DNA of 64,000 nt, taken from Pseudevernia furfuracea (lineage: Eukaryota; Ascomycota; Lecanoromycetes; Lecanorales; Parmeliaceae). Where the stretch lies: contig JAIUPT010000013.1 in the NCBI GenBank assembly GCA_022315425.1, positions 930,001 through 994,000 of the forward strand. The letters run 5' to 3'. Below, piece by piece: positions 33,860 to 45,189 of the stretch (the first letter of the stretch is position 1; each line of letters opens with the position of its first letter). Made by a program: the position numbers and the translations under genes. The notes beneath the pieces were generated by a model. It ran no database searches, was not told the DNA's origin, and worked only from the letters and a program-made list of their open reading frames with translations.

Positions 33860-34435
33860 TGGCCGTTGAACATGAGACTTGATTCGTTTCTGTTTTCACA
33901 TATCCATGGTGACTGCAGTCAAAGTTTGAAAAGATGTGGTGATGAAAGAACCATCAGAAAGGCCTAAAAGCAACCTTCTGGTCCGCTGAGTAGGGCATTC
34001 TACGCGGCACCGCTCTATTGCATCCAAATCACCGTGACCGAGGGCTGGCAAAAACAAACATGGCCACGCTGAAATAGTCTCTCCGTATTCCCCTATATAT
34101 CGTATTACAGTATAGAAAAAATAAACTAAACATTATAAATTTATAGCTAGGATTGAGTGAAAAGACGATTTATATCTATATACTAATACTAGCGATCTCT
34201 TATATTATAGTCTTTATCTTTAATATTCTCTTTATAATATCTTATCTTTCTTATAATATTAAGATCGTTTAGTATTAAGAATTCTTTATTAATCTTATAT
34301 AAGAGATTAGATTAGTAATCGAAAAGATATAAGATATAATATAGAATTTAAATAATTTTCTTAATATTATTTTAAAAGATATAAGATATTCTTAATCTCA
34401 CTCGATATTTTATATATAGATTATTATATTTTAAA

Positions 34436-34493
34436 TGTTTCGCTCTTAATAATAAATAGCTTAGTGACGTTATTAGCTTAATAACGTTTTTTT
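34436..34493 (+). repeat. Left terminal inverted repeat of a DNA transposon (RIP-mutated)
   Basis: Read left to right, this block (for example CGCTCTTAATAATAAATAGC and AGTGACG, ending AATAACGTTTTTT) is the inverted counterpart of 43876-43933. Across about 58 bp the differences are C-to-T or G-to-A in this copy, with no transversion noticed. That identifies it as the mutated twin of the right repeat. Confidence 0.8.
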
Positions 34494-35918
34494 CTACTTT
34501 TTCTCTATTTTATATATAACTATATATTTAATACGTCGTTTAATCTTAAACTTTTAAGTAATTATCTTATTTATATAAAAAATATTTAAAAAAGACTTTA
34601 AGCTAGCTCGACGTCGTTTTTACTTAATATTCTTTTACTTAATTACGACTATATAATACGATATAATATAAGATTCGCTTTTTTTAACTTTATATATCGA
34701 TTAATAAAAACTTAAACTCTAATATTATCTAGTTATATTAGTTCACTCTTTTAAATAACTATTTTAGATATTTACTTTCGTATCGTCTTTCTAATTACGT
34801 ATTATTAAATGTTCGTAAACTCGTCTTTTAATAATATAACTCGATAAGTCGTAGCGATAACGTCTTTAATTGTCAGAGACTGAATGTTTTAAGAAGTAAT
34901 TATGTATTGTAGTTTGAATAGAATACTATTTATATAGAATAATTATATGAGTATACGCAGAAGAAGAAGTGTGCGCACGTTAAGATACTAGATCTGATGA
35001 GAACTAGTAAGTGTTATCATGTATGCAGAGGTCAATAAGATCATGTAGAGATTAGTGACCAGCTGAATTATACAGTGATCAATGAAATTATTACATTAAT
35101 AAATTAAATATTATTATCGTTATAATAAAAGAACTTCTTATTCTAATAATAAAGTATAATACTATCAGAGACTACACGTAGAACTAAATAGTATTTGAAC
35201 GTGATTTAAATAGAATTCTAACTATGAGAATTCTATATATAAGTGTATACATGTATTTATAAAAGAAGATCGTTACTTGACACGCTAGTGTAGGGCTAGC
35301 CTTTGTAGGGCTGACCTTGATTAATAATATTAGATCACAGTATCAGACTGTGAACGTGAATTCATTACACTATCTCTTCTCTAGGTTTTAGATACTTCTA
35401 TGACTAAGAAAATCGATAAATATAAGAAAGAATAATCGAATCGAAAATCGCTCTTTAAGAGTCTCTGCGAGAGTCAGCTGTGCAATTAGAGTACTTATCG
35501 TATCATAGAATAGCGATATTCGCATCTTCTCACGATTCTATATTTTCTTACGACTTTATAAATTAAAGAAAATCAAGTTCTTTTATTTTATAGTCATAGT
35601 AAAGTAATAATAATATTAATAAAGACTTTTAATCTTAAAAAATCTTAAAGAATAAATGCGATTTTAAGTGATTAGAGTATTTATAATAAAAGTCGACTAT
35701 CAAATGCGAGCAGTCGACGACGTTAGTGAATATTTATTAAAAAGATAAATCGTCGTTATCGTCGTATTTTATGTACTTGATTTTATATATAAAACAGCTC
35801 TTATCTCTCGTGACGAAGTCTTTTCTTCTCTTATTTATCTTAAAGTCGAGTATTTTCTCTTTGAGATGATCGATATCGTCGTTATTTATATAAATAAGCG
35901 ATGAGAGAAGTTGTTTCT

Positions 35919-36185
35919 TGTTAGCAGCGAGCTTAAGAGAATAGCTATCGTATAAGCTCGAGAATTGTCGAGCGTAATCGAATCGCTTGACATACGCATA
36001 TCAAGCGAATTCTTGACGTGAGAAGCTTAAGAGAGTTATGCTTCGAAGTTTCTTATTTTCTTCTTTAAGAATTAATCTTACTACTAGATATATTATACGT
36101 AATATATATATCTTCGCTAAGCTCACGTTATTATATAATTCTAGTCTATCTTATATATATTTATATTATATAAGTTAATCTAATA
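35919..36185 (-). mobile_element. RIP-mutated solo LTR, family 2, reverse orientation
   Basis: On the minus strand this matches the intact family-2 LTR at 41261-41530 over nearly its whole length, from the TTAGCAGCG end through CTTGACATACGCATATCAAG to the TATATTATATAAG end. The differences are mostly transitions. Length is about 267 bp against 270 bp for the intact copy. Confidence 0.75.
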
Positions 36186-38404
36186 ATTTTAATTCTTTCT
36201 CTTATCGAGAGATAACGATTCGAACTTAATATAATAACAATTATTCGCTCGTAATTGTAACGTATCGAAAACGAAGTAAATTTATTTAACTCGTAAATTA
36301 TATTAAGAAAACAATCATAAATAATAAATCTAAACGAATTAGATTATGTCTTTGATGTGAAATTCGAGAATCAAAGATAATCGATATCTGTTTCGAGAGA
36401 CGATATTATTGATTTAACTTTAAACGAGCGATTGATTTAGACAATTTAACGTCGAGATTAGTTATTAAAAAGATGAAAACTAAATAACATTAATAAAGAG
36501 ATCAATGTTCTTCAACGAGAAGAATCGTTAGATAAACGAAATCAAGACGATATCAAATTAAACACGTCGAATACTCGTCGTGACTCTTCTAATACTCGAG
36601 TAGAGTCAAAACGTTATTTAAATATTAAATTAACATATGTCACAAAACGACGAAGTGTTAAATCAAAGAATCTTAATAATTATTACGATAAATGGAAACG
36701 AGAGCATCGTAACTAAATACGAGACGTCGAAGTTATATTTATAAATATCTCAGCGTATTTCTTGAACGATTACGATAAAATTGTTTAATATATATAATAT
36801 CTAACGAGAGATCTCAAGAAATAGTGATATAACGAACGAGAAAAGAATTCGATTAAGATAAAAAATTAAGATTATTTCGTCTCTTTTCTACTTAACAAAA
36901 TATAGAATTTAATTAATTAATAGTTAAAGATAAATATAATTTATACGAATACGTGACAAAGATCATTTTAATTAATAATTCAATTTGAGATTTATCTTTT
37001 TAGTCTTGAGACACAGTTATCGTTATCGAACGAAATTCAACGAGTTACGACGTTAATAACGAAACTTCTTTCGAAACTTTAAGACGATATCACTCGTACG
37101 AGATAAATAGTCTCGACGCGAGACGATCTTATTACTTAGATTACTCGTCTGAAGAATACGAATAAGAGAGTTAACGCACGCTCTTTATATAATAAACGAA
37201 ATATAAATAATATCGACTCGAATACGAATTAAAGAAGAAATAAAGAAAAAAAAAAAAAAAAAATTTAATAATAACGAATAAACGACGTAATCTCGTAAGA
37301 ATAAGAAAGCGAATACTTCGCGTTATTTAAACGAAGATAAATCTTAAGACAAAACTTCAAAAAGTAAGAAGTATTTAAAAATAATCGAATATTATAACTG
37401 TTATAAAAAGAGACATTACGTCAACGAATATCGACAATTCAAGATAGACGACGTTAATCGTATATCTATTAATAATATTAAAAACATTGATGCTTATGTT
37501 ATCGAGTTATCTTCGTCGAGAAAAGAAAGATTCTCGTCAAAGACTTCTTAACGACGAGAGTAAAATAAGAAGTTATTTTAACACTTAATATAATTTTCTT
37601 AAAAAAAGTAATTATAAAAGATCGAGAAGTAATTTTAATATCGACTTCGATATAATTTAATAATAAGATCGAAGTTAATATAATTGATCAACGCTTTGCT
37701 CTTGAATATAATCTCGAATTAGTCGAAGCGTTTTTATCAAGTGTTAAATAAATAAATAATAACACGATCTTTTGTTATGTTATTTATCTTATATATTATA
37801 AGTTATAAAATAATTGAAGTTATATAAAGCGATATTTATATATCTTTTATATTATTGTAAAAGAAGATAATTCACTCTTTATATTAAGACTATTAATATT
37901 AATAAATAAAGATATTATAATTGATATTGTTAAGAGAATCTAACGTTTTGATATCGATGCGTATATATATAAAATACTTTAATTTCAAGATTTTGTTAAC
38001 GCATTAAAGAGAGAAAAGTTAATGTATATTTTAATAATTATAGATATTTTTAATGCGTCAGCAAGAAAACATTACATTAACGAAGCTTTAACGAATATAT
38101 TATAATCGTAGATCGTAGATACTATTTCAAAGTTATTAGAGAAGTTACGCGAATACGAAGACGTATTTTTAATCGAAGAAGTCGATCGACTTTCGTTATA
38201 CGAAGAATATAATTATGTTATTAAGACTATAACGAAATTATTATTTAATTTATTATATAATCTATTTAACATCGAGTTAACGATATTAAGAACATATCTA
38301 AACGATATCTTAGCGAAAGACTAAATTTAATATTTAATAAGCTCAGTAGAGTTTCTTATTCTTTTCGTATTAAAAAAGAATAACGACTTGCGACTATATA
38401 TCGA

Positions 38405-38725
38405 CTATTAAGAATTAAATAAAGTTACGATAAAAAATCGTTATTCTTTATCTTTGATTAATAAGATTCTAAATCGTCTAAATAAAGTCAAGAGATTCAC
38501 AAAATTAAATCTCAAGAATACGTATTATCGTATTTGAATTTATAAGGGCGATGAGTGAAAGACTGCGTTTCGTACGCGTTATAATTACTTTGAGTACTTG
38601 ATAATAATATTTAATCTAATTAACGTCTCTGCGACCTTTCAGACTTATATTAACAAGTCGTTAATAAGTCTAATTAATAATTTTTGTGTTATTTATCTTA
38701 ATAACATTTTAATTTATTCGAGTTT
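38405..38725 (+). pseudogene. Reverse transcriptase domain of the Ty3/gypsy element
   Basis: Translation in the plus frame gives KNRYSLSLINKIL, RFTKLNLKNTYYRI, KTAFRTRYNYFEYLIM, FNLINVSATFQTYINKSL and VIYLNNILIYS. The catalytic YxDD box reads YLNN at 38694-38705, both aspartates turned to Asn by G-to-A change. A Trp codon in GDEWKTAF has become a stop. A family-1 LTR is inserted just downstream, and the homology (EEHLNYVK..MFKRLRRF, LKKCEFFI.EVEFL) continues after it. Confidence 0.88.
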
Positions 38726-38733
38726 ATAAGAAG

Positions 38734-38939
38734 TGTTACGAGCGTACCCCGCATCCCTTGGTGACACCTGCCTGTGTTAGCATTCCTTTGTTGACACACT
38801 ATCCCTTTTAGGCTTAGCGTGCCTTGGCAGGTTCACTCAGCCATACATATATGGCCTTCCCTCCCAGTACATAGTTGTTCTGTATCTAGTTGTCTTATTC
38901 AATACACCTACATGACTTGACTCTGTACTGGTTCTGACA
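38734..38939 (+). mobile_element. Intact solo LTR, family 1, with AGAAG target duplication
   Basis: This 206-bp GC-balanced insert begins TGTTACGAGCG and ends GGTTCTGACA. It is flanked by the direct repeat AGAAG (38729-38733 and 38940-38944). It contains no open frame and interrupts the reverse transcriptase. TG..CA ends and a 5-bp duplication mark it as a solo LTR, or a very short LTR-derived element. Unlike its surroundings it shows no transition decay. Confidence 0.88.
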
Positions 38940-40344
38940 AGAAGAACATTTGAATTATGTTAAATAAATGTTTAAGAGATTAAGACGTTTTAGTCTATAT
39001 ATAAGTTTAAAAAAATGTGAGTTTTTTATCATAGAAGTCGAATTTTTAAACTTCGTGATATTTATTAATAACGTCGCAATGAACAAACGTAGAGTGAAAG
39101 CAATTTAGAAGTAATCGAGATCTAAGTTCTTTTATAAGATATAAATCTTTTTAAGCTTTATAAATTTCTATCGAAGATTTATTTATTATTATTTTTAAAT
39201 TATTAAATTACTTATAAATTTGTTAAAGAAGAGTATCAAGAGAATTAAAATAAAATCTTTTAACTAATCTGTTAAGACGAAGAAGACGTTTTGATGACTT
39301 CGCGAAGTCTTTATAAAAGCGTCTCTTTTATATTACTTTGACTTAGAACTTCTCATTAGAATAAAAACGAATACTTTAGATTTCGACTTAATAAATATTT
39401 TGATTTAGTTATAAAATAATAATAAGCAATAACACTTAGTTATATTTTATTCTCGAAAAATAATTTCTATAGAGCGAAATTATAAGACTTATAATTAAAA
39501 GTTATTCGTTATCGTAACGATCTTCAAATAGTAACGTTATTATTTAAAAGAGAGTTTTTATTCTATAAAAGTACTTACGAATTATAATAATCTAAAGTAC
39601 TTTATAAGATTAACGAGTTTAAATAAACGATAGATTAGATAAGTAATGAAGTTATTAATATTTATTTTTTTATTACACATAGATTAGAAAAGACAAATTT
39701 AGTCGATATATCGTTAAGACGATCTAATTATAAGAGTGAAAACGAGTCGTTAAATCGATTATTATTAATGTTATAATAGAAATTGACAGCGATAGAAGAT
39801 CTAATAAGTCTTATATTTATTATTATTCGAATAACGTATAAATAAGATAAGAGTCATAAGTATACGAAGCGTAGCTCAAACGTTAAGCTCTTCTTTATAA
39901 TATATAATTTAAACGTGAATATATAATATAATTTAACGACTAATAATAGAAAAGAAGTAACTATTTAAAAGATAATACTTATAAACTTAATAATAACTAT
40001 AATTTAAGAGACTTATCTTGATATTATATATTCTTTGAGATTTAGAGAATCTTTAATTGCGAGAGTAGAGAGTTTAAATAAAATATTTATTTAAAATATA
40101 CGTAACGTAGCTATCGCGTAGCTTAACTCTATTATTAAAACTATTAATTATAAATAACTCGTCTCACGCTTAGTAGCTCACATTACGATAATAAGCGAAA
40201 TAATATATAATCTTAATAATAAGTTCATCTTCGAGCTTATTAAAGCATTTTAATTAAAAGATTCTTATATTTAATAATAAAGAGAAGACGAAGCGTAAGA
40301 TAAGCGAAAGAGTAACGTCGAAGCTTAAATATAAAATAGTTAGA

Positions 40345-41035
40345 GACTGTTAAGATATAAGAATATGTTATACGTTCTCGAAGAGACTTTCGTTCGCGAA
40401 GAATTATTAAGACGTTATTACGACGATCTCTTAACGAGTTATTTCGATATCAATAAGACACTAAAATTAATAATTAAAAAATACTATTAAGATAGTATTA
40501 AGATAGACGTTAAATCATATATAAATATATATGATATCTATTAGAGAATAAAGATAAAGCGATATCGTTTATGTCAGGACCAGTACAGAGTCAAGTCATG
40601 TAGGTGTATAGAATGAGACAACTAGATGAGGAGCAACTATGGACTGGGAGGGAGGGCCATATATGTATGGCGGAGTGAACCTGCCAAGACACGCTAAGCC
40701 TAAAGGGGAAGTGTCAAAGGAAGGCATGTGTCAAAGGGATGCGGGGTACGCTCGTAACAGTTTATATAATAAACTAAATGCGTTTTCTTAATCAAGTCGT
40801 TCTTAAAAGAAAATCACGATAAATATTATTATAAATCTTTCTTTAAGTCGACGCAGAGACTACGTTTACGATGTGATTCTTATAATCGTCGATAGATATA
40901 TTAAAATAATAAGATATCTATCGATTATAAAGAAAATTAATGTCTTTGATCTCGAATATTTATTTATAAAAGAAATCTTTCTTCGATTTGATTTATTAAA
41001 AGATATAGTCATCGATCGTGATTTTATGTTTATGA
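40345..41035 (+). pseudogene. Integrase domain of the Ty3/gypsy element, split by an LTR insertion
   Basis: The zinc-binding part reads YVLEETFVREELLRRYYDD and NKTLKLI before 40571. The catalytic core continues after the inserted LTR with RRDYVYDVILIIVDRYIK (first Asp, about 40890) and KDIVIDRDFMFMSAF (second Asp, about 41010). Stops and Cys-to-Tyr type changes show it is dead. Confidence 0.82.
40572..40759 (-). mobile_element. Intact solo LTR, family 1, reverse orientation, with GTTTA target duplication
   Basis: The 188-bp insert starts TGTCAGGACCAGTACAG and ends GCTCGTAACA on the plus strand, with GTTTA on both sides (40567-40571 and 40760-40764). On the minus strand it is collinear with the copy at 38734-38939 apart from indels near the TGTTACG end. 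It interrupts the integrase. Confidence 0.88.
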
Positions 41036-41260
41036 GTGCGTTTTGATCGTAAGTTTGTTATCAAATAAAGATAAAACGTAAACTAAATACTATCTTTTAT
41101 TCTTAAATTAATGATCAAATCGAACAATAAAATCAAATCTTAAAATATTATCTTCGAGTTTTTTATAACGAGCAACAAAACGATTAAGTGAATCTCTTAT
41201 TTATAGTCGAATATATCTATTAACAAAGTTAATATAAGACGTTAAATTATAGTTTATTTT

Positions 41261-41530
41261 TGTTAGACTGGCTTATATAATATAGATATATATATAAGAC
41301 AGGCTAGGGTTGTGTAGCAATGTGAACTTAGCGAAGATATATATATTGCGTATAGTATATCTAATAGTAAGACTAATTCTTAAGGAAGGAAAATGGGAAA
41401 CTTCGGGGCATGGCCCTCTTAAGCTTCTCACGCCAAGAATCCGCTTGGCATGCGTATGCCAAGCGATTCGATTACGCTCGGCAACCCCCGGGCTCATGCG
41501 ACAGCTGTTCTCTTGGTCCCGCTGCTAACA
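41261..41530 (+). mobile_element. Intact solo LTR, family 2, with ATTTT target duplication
   Basis: This 270-bp insert begins TGTTAGACTGG and ends CGCTGCTAACA. It is flanked by ATTTT at 41256-41260 and 41531-41535. The right half is GC-rich and undamaged. Open frames across it are by-products of its lack of stops, not genes. Confidence 0.87.
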
Positions 41531-41949
41531 ATTTTATGTAATGTACGACTATAATCTCGACTTCGAATTAAGAATCGAGAACGATTCTTCTTAAGAAGAA
41601 ATATTAATAACGAAAGAACGTATAAAAGAAATTTATACGTTACGAGAAGAACTTACGAAACGTTAATAAAAAGTATTCGAATCGTAAGCGAAGACGTATA
41701 ATAAAAAGTATTAAGCATAATTCTTTTAGAAAGAAGACTTGATAATGTTATTAATCAAGAATCTTAAACAAAAACGATTAAATAAGAATCTTTCGAACAA
41801 GATAATTGATTTATTTATTATTTGAAATGTCGTAGATAAGCAAGTTTATTGATTAACGCTTTCGTTAATTTATTGTATATGTAACGTTTTTTATATGTTA
41901 ATATTAAAACTCTATCGTCGTAGAGATAATAATACGATATTAATATATA

Positions 41950-42140
41950 TAATAACGAAATTAATAGATAACGAAGAAGAATAAGAGATTAAAAAGATCT
42001 TAAATAAGCGAAAGCGTAAAGACGAGATAAAATATCTTATTTATTAAACTAAGTATTTTTATAAATATAATTAATAAGTATTAGAGAAAGATATAAAACA
42101 TTTATAAAAGTTATAAGACGCTTTCGAAAAATTAAAGAAG
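41950..42140 (+). pseudogene. C-terminal chromodomain of the Ty3/gypsy element
   Basis: The plus frame reads NEEE.EIKKILNKRKRKDEIKYLIY, then a stop-ridden KY.YKYN and EKDIKHL..L.DAFEKL. This follows the usual chromodomain order (EEILDSR..GKLQYLVKWKGY..ENTWEP..L..A) with the Trp codons turned to stops. It places the element in the chromodomain-bearing Ty3/gypsy lineage. Confidence 0.7.
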
Positions 42141-42190
42141 CGAAGATAAAGAGTACGATAGACGTATAAAAGATAATATCTCGAAGTATT

Positions 42191-42372
42191 ATAACAAGTA
42201 CAGAGTCAAGTCATGTAGGTGTATAGAATGAGACAACTAGATGAGGAGCAACTATGGACTGGGAGGGAGGGCCATATATGTATGGCGGAGTGAACCTGCC
42301 AAGACACGCTAAGCCTAAAAGGGAAGTGTCAAAGGAAGGCATGTGTCAAAGGGATGCGGGGTACGATCGTAT
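42191..42372 (-). mobile_element. Undamaged family-1 LTR copy flanked by a 24-bp direct repeat
   Basis: The block reads AACAAGTACAGAGTCAAGTC to GGGGTACGATCGTA. It closely matches the copy at 40572-40759 but lacks the exact TGTCAGGACC and CTCGTAACA ends. The 24-bp sequence beginning CGTATAAAAGATAATATC occurs on both sides (42163-42186 and 42368-42391). Such a long duplication is unusual for LTR integration and points to a rearranged or gene-converted insertion. Confidence 0.75.
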
Positions 42373-42893
42373 AAAAGATAATATCTCGAAGAATAATAAT
42401 TTTAAAATAATTTAAAGATATTATAACAAAAAAAGATGCTTAAAGATTAAAGAAAATTAAAAAAATATAATTTATAAGTAACGTAGAGTATATTTATTAT
42501 ATCTAACTCGAAGATTAGACGTATTAAAGATATCGACGTAAGATTAGATTACTTCGTCTCTTATATTATCTTATTCTTATTCTCTTAATCTCTCTCGTTA
42601 TTATTCTTATTCTCGTTCTTCTTCTCGTCGTTCGCATCAACTCTTTAAATAATAATATTTATATTTAATTTCTTTAACTTTTTAATTCTAATCGCGACGA
42701 ATCTAATAAAAGAGACGATAAAAGACGTCGAGAAAGCGAGAATGTCGTTAAAAGAAGACGATTCGAAGATATCGACCTCGTCGATAAGAGTCTCGTTCCC
42801 TTCGTTATCATCGTTATTGTCTTAATTATTCTTATTATTATTATAATCGTCGTTATCTTCGTTGTCGTTGTAATTGTTATCGCTTTCGTTATT

Positions 42894-43097
42894 TGTTAGA
42901 CTAACTTATATAATATAGATATATATAAGACAGACTAGAATTATATAACAACGTGAACTTAGCGAAGATATATATATTGCGTATAGTATATCTAATAGTA
43001 AGACTAATTCTTAAGAAAGGAAAATGAGAAACTTTGAGATATGACTCTCTTAAGCTTCTCACGTCAAGAATCCGCTTGATATGCGTATGTTAAGCGA
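42894..43097 (+). mobile_element. RIP-mutated, truncated LTR, family 2
   Basis: It starts TGTTAGACTAAC and matches 41261-41464 (TATATAATATAGATATATA, GTATAGTATATCTAATAGTA, AATCCGCTTG). Differences are almost all C-to-T or G-to-A. Similarity stops abruptly after AAGCGA at 43097, so the right quarter is missing. Confidence 0.75.
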
Positions 43098-43371
43098 AAA
43101 CTCGATTTAAATATGTGATTGAAATTTTTTTTATAATAATTGATTTTGATGATTTCTTTTTGATTCGTTAATCTTACGAATATTTTAGCTATTCTTTATT
43201 CTCTAACTATTCACGAGATCGTTTTTCGTCTTAAAAACGTTTTATTTATATAATAGACTAACTTAAAAATACGATATTTTATTAATATTAAGTTCTTAAC
43301 AAAGCTTCTATTAATCAACTTCTTTAAATTCGATTGTTATCACGAATAAAGTAATAGTGATCTAGTTATAG

Positions 43372-43577
43372 TATTAAAATTAGTACAGAGTCATATTATA
43401 TAAATGTTTTGAATAAGATAACTAAATATAGAACAACTATATACTGAAAGAAAGAGTCATATATGTATAACTAAATAAACCTGTTAAGGCACGCTAAGCC
43501 TAAAAGGGATAGTGTGTCAACAAAGAAATGTTAACATAGACAGATGTCATCAAGAAATGCGAGGTACGCTCGTAACA
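43372..43577 (-). mobile_element. RIP-mutated LTR, family 1
   Basis: Full-length homologue of the family-1 LTR on the minus strand (TATTAAAATTAGTACAGAG on the plus strand, through TCATATATGTATAACTA, to GGTACGCTCGTAACA). Changes relative to intact copies are mainly transitions. No matching target duplication is visible. It was therefore present before or during RIP, unlike the three intact copies. Confidence 0.75.
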
Positions 43578-43636
43578 AAACGTGTCGATATATTAAAAGA
43601 ATTATATTGATCTAAGTACTAATATAAGTAGAGTTC

Positions 43637-43831
43637 TTAAATCGATATAAGTGTTATATTAATAACTAAATGTGTGAAGATAGAACCTTCTTTGATGACG
43701 TATCTTTGAAGTTGACGCGTGAGAACATCGAATACTCTAGCTACGATAACTACTTTTATATACTCGTTTTGATTTAAAGCCTTTATAACATTAGCTATTC
43801 GCTGCTCGACGGCCTTATATGATTGGTTCAT
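43637..43831 (-). pseudogene. N-terminal fragment of a pogo/Tc1-mariner-type transposase
   Basis: ATG 43831 opens a 64-codon frame reading AVEQRIANVIKALNQNEY and ARVFDVLTRQLQRYV. This is the Psq-type helix-turn-helix found at the start of fungal pogo-like transposases (IEQRIANAI.AL....AAREF.V....L). The rest of the transposase is lost in the RIP-mutated sequence. It lies 45 bp inside the right inverted repeat and reads inward, as expected. Confidence 0.65.
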
Positions 43832-43875
43832 GATTGTTAAGTAGTGATTTATTTAATGTGATGGATAAAAAACGC

Positions 43876-43933
43876 GAAAAAACGTTATTGAGCTGGTAGC
43901 GTCACTGAGCTGTCCACCACTAAGGGCGGAACG
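43876..43933 (-). repeat. Right terminal inverted repeat of the DNA transposon (undamaged)
   Basis: On the plus strand this reads AAACGTTATTGAGCTGG, AGCGTCACTGAGCTGTCC and CACTAAGGGCGGAACG, the inverted partner of 34436-34493. This copy keeps the C and G bases changed in the left one. The element would span about 9.5 kb because the retrotransposon and LTRs inserted inside it. Confidence 0.8.
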
Positions 43934-44179
43934 ACGATTAGATTTAGAGGGGAAGAAGGATTCGGAAATTGCGGGGCGGATTTATCGGGAGTAAGGTACC
44001 TCACTCGTAGTCAGCTTAATCTCCGAATGGACAACGGGCTTAGCTACATATGATCAAATACTTGTGACTTATTCATCCATTGCACTTTTAAAGGATGAAG
44101 TCCTCTCTTCCTAAGCAGGCTTCCTCTCTGCTGGTTGCGTGGTCATCTAACATACCTAATTTGCTCCCCAACATCAATA

Positions 44180-45189
44180 ATGGCAACTTCAGAGAACAAC
44201 GACATAGAAGTCAAAAATGATCCGCGCGACAAAATGCCCCGATACATTAAAGACATCGAGGAAGATATCACCCCCGCGCGGAAGCTCTTGGAGGAGTACA
44301 GTAAGGTTCCCCCAGACCAGGTGGTTGGTCACATTCACGCCGTGGTATGTTTGCCAGCAATATTTCTTTATTTCTCTTCCTTGCCTCCCATCCCTCCCAT
44401 CCCTCCCCTCTAAGTCTTCTTCTCTTGTCCTACGCCATCATCACTAACAATTCGCTCTTCTTCGTGCCTCTTCAGCGCGACAGAGCCTGGGAAATCCACC
44501 CATATCCCTGCGTCGGCCGGTTCCGCTTCCTCGACCTCTCAATCTCCCTCCACCCCCTCTACCCGGCCGTGCTCGCTCGTCTCAGAAACTCTTCACCCCC
44601 TCAAACCCTCCTTGACCTCGGCTGCTGTTTCGGCCAAGACATCCGCCGTCTCGTGGCTGATGGCGCCTCTGGCGAGAACCTCTACGGCGCCGATCTCCGG
44701 CTCGACTTCCTCGAGCTCGGTTATGAGCTTTTCCAGGATAAGGGGACGCTGAAAGCGCACTTTCTGGAGGGCGATGTGTTTGAAGAAGACGCTGAAGCTG
44801 AGAGTGGGAAGGAGTTGAGCAAATTGGATGGGAAGATCGATATAATTTATGCGGCGAGCTTTTTGCATCTGTTCGCGTGGGAGGAGCAGGTGCGGGTGGG
44901 GATGCGTATGGTAAGATTGATGACGGAAGGTTCGTTGGTGTTTGGTAGGCAGGTGGGGACCACGAAGCCGGGGGTTTATGCACGTCGGACAGACAAGTGT
45001 CGCACAAGATATAGCCACGATCCTATTACTTTCCAGAAACTGTGGGATGTGATTGGCGAGAAAACGGGGACGAAATGGAAGGTGGCAGCGAAGCTGCAGA
45101 GTGTTAAGGGGTGGCAAAGCGAGGAACAGGAAGAGCATGGTGCTGGAACCTCCAGGATGCTGCAGTTTGAAGTCCATCGACTTGAATAG
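44180..45189 (+). CDS. Class I SAM-dependent methyltransferase (fungal natural-product type)
   Basis: Two exons (44180-44344, 44476-45189) give 292 residues. The fold is Rossmann-type: motif I is LLDLGCCFGQDIRRL, followed by LYGADLRLDFLELGYELF (acidic residue for the ribose), and IIYAASFLHLFAWEEQ as motif IV. The N-terminus (ITPARKLLEEYSKVPPDQVVGHIHAVRDRAWEIHPYPCVGRFRFLDLS) is the typical start of a fungal family often found beside secondary-metabolite genes. The 131-bp intron joins HAV to RDRAWEIHPYP. It is the first intact gene to the right of the transposon island. The methyl acceptor is unknown. Confidence 0.88.

Larger units (their letters stand above)
36300..42150 (+). mobile_element. 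Decayed Ty3/gypsy-type LTR retrotransposon body (chromodomain lineage)
   Basis: Fragments of Gag and Pol occur in the correct order on the plus strand. There is a CCHC zinc knuckle at about 37384-37440, now reading YYNCYKKRHYVNEY with two Cys codons turned to Tyr. Reverse transcriptase lies at about 38405-39100, the integrase zinc finger and core at about 40345-41560, and a C-terminal chromodomain at about 41950-42140. Stops interrupt every domain. Two family-1 LTRs and one family-2 LTR have inserted into it. I could not match a pair of its own LTRs with confidence. The outer limits given are approximate. Confidence 0.85.
34090..43870. mobile_element. AT-rich, RIP-mutated island of nested transposons
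   Basis: Base composition changes sharply near 34090 and recovers near 43870. Inside, sequence is dominated by TA, TTA and ATA steps, stop codons are everywhere, and recognisable transposon motifs carry mainly C-to-T and G-to-A changes, the pattern of repeat-induced point mutation. Contents are listed separately: inverted repeats and transposase start of a DNA transposon, a Ty3/gypsy body, and two families of short LTRs. Three short GC-rich inserts stand out undamaged. No host gene is seen. A 20-bp A-run lies at about 37243-37262. The part at 34880-35470 is slightly less AT-rich, with sequences starting TGTCAGAGACTGAATG, and may include an LTR of the gypsy element. Confidence 0.9.

Noticed and set aside
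41273..41528. Open frames on both strands in the island
   Set aside because: They lie within the intact family-2 LTR and exist only because it escaped mutation and so lacks stops.
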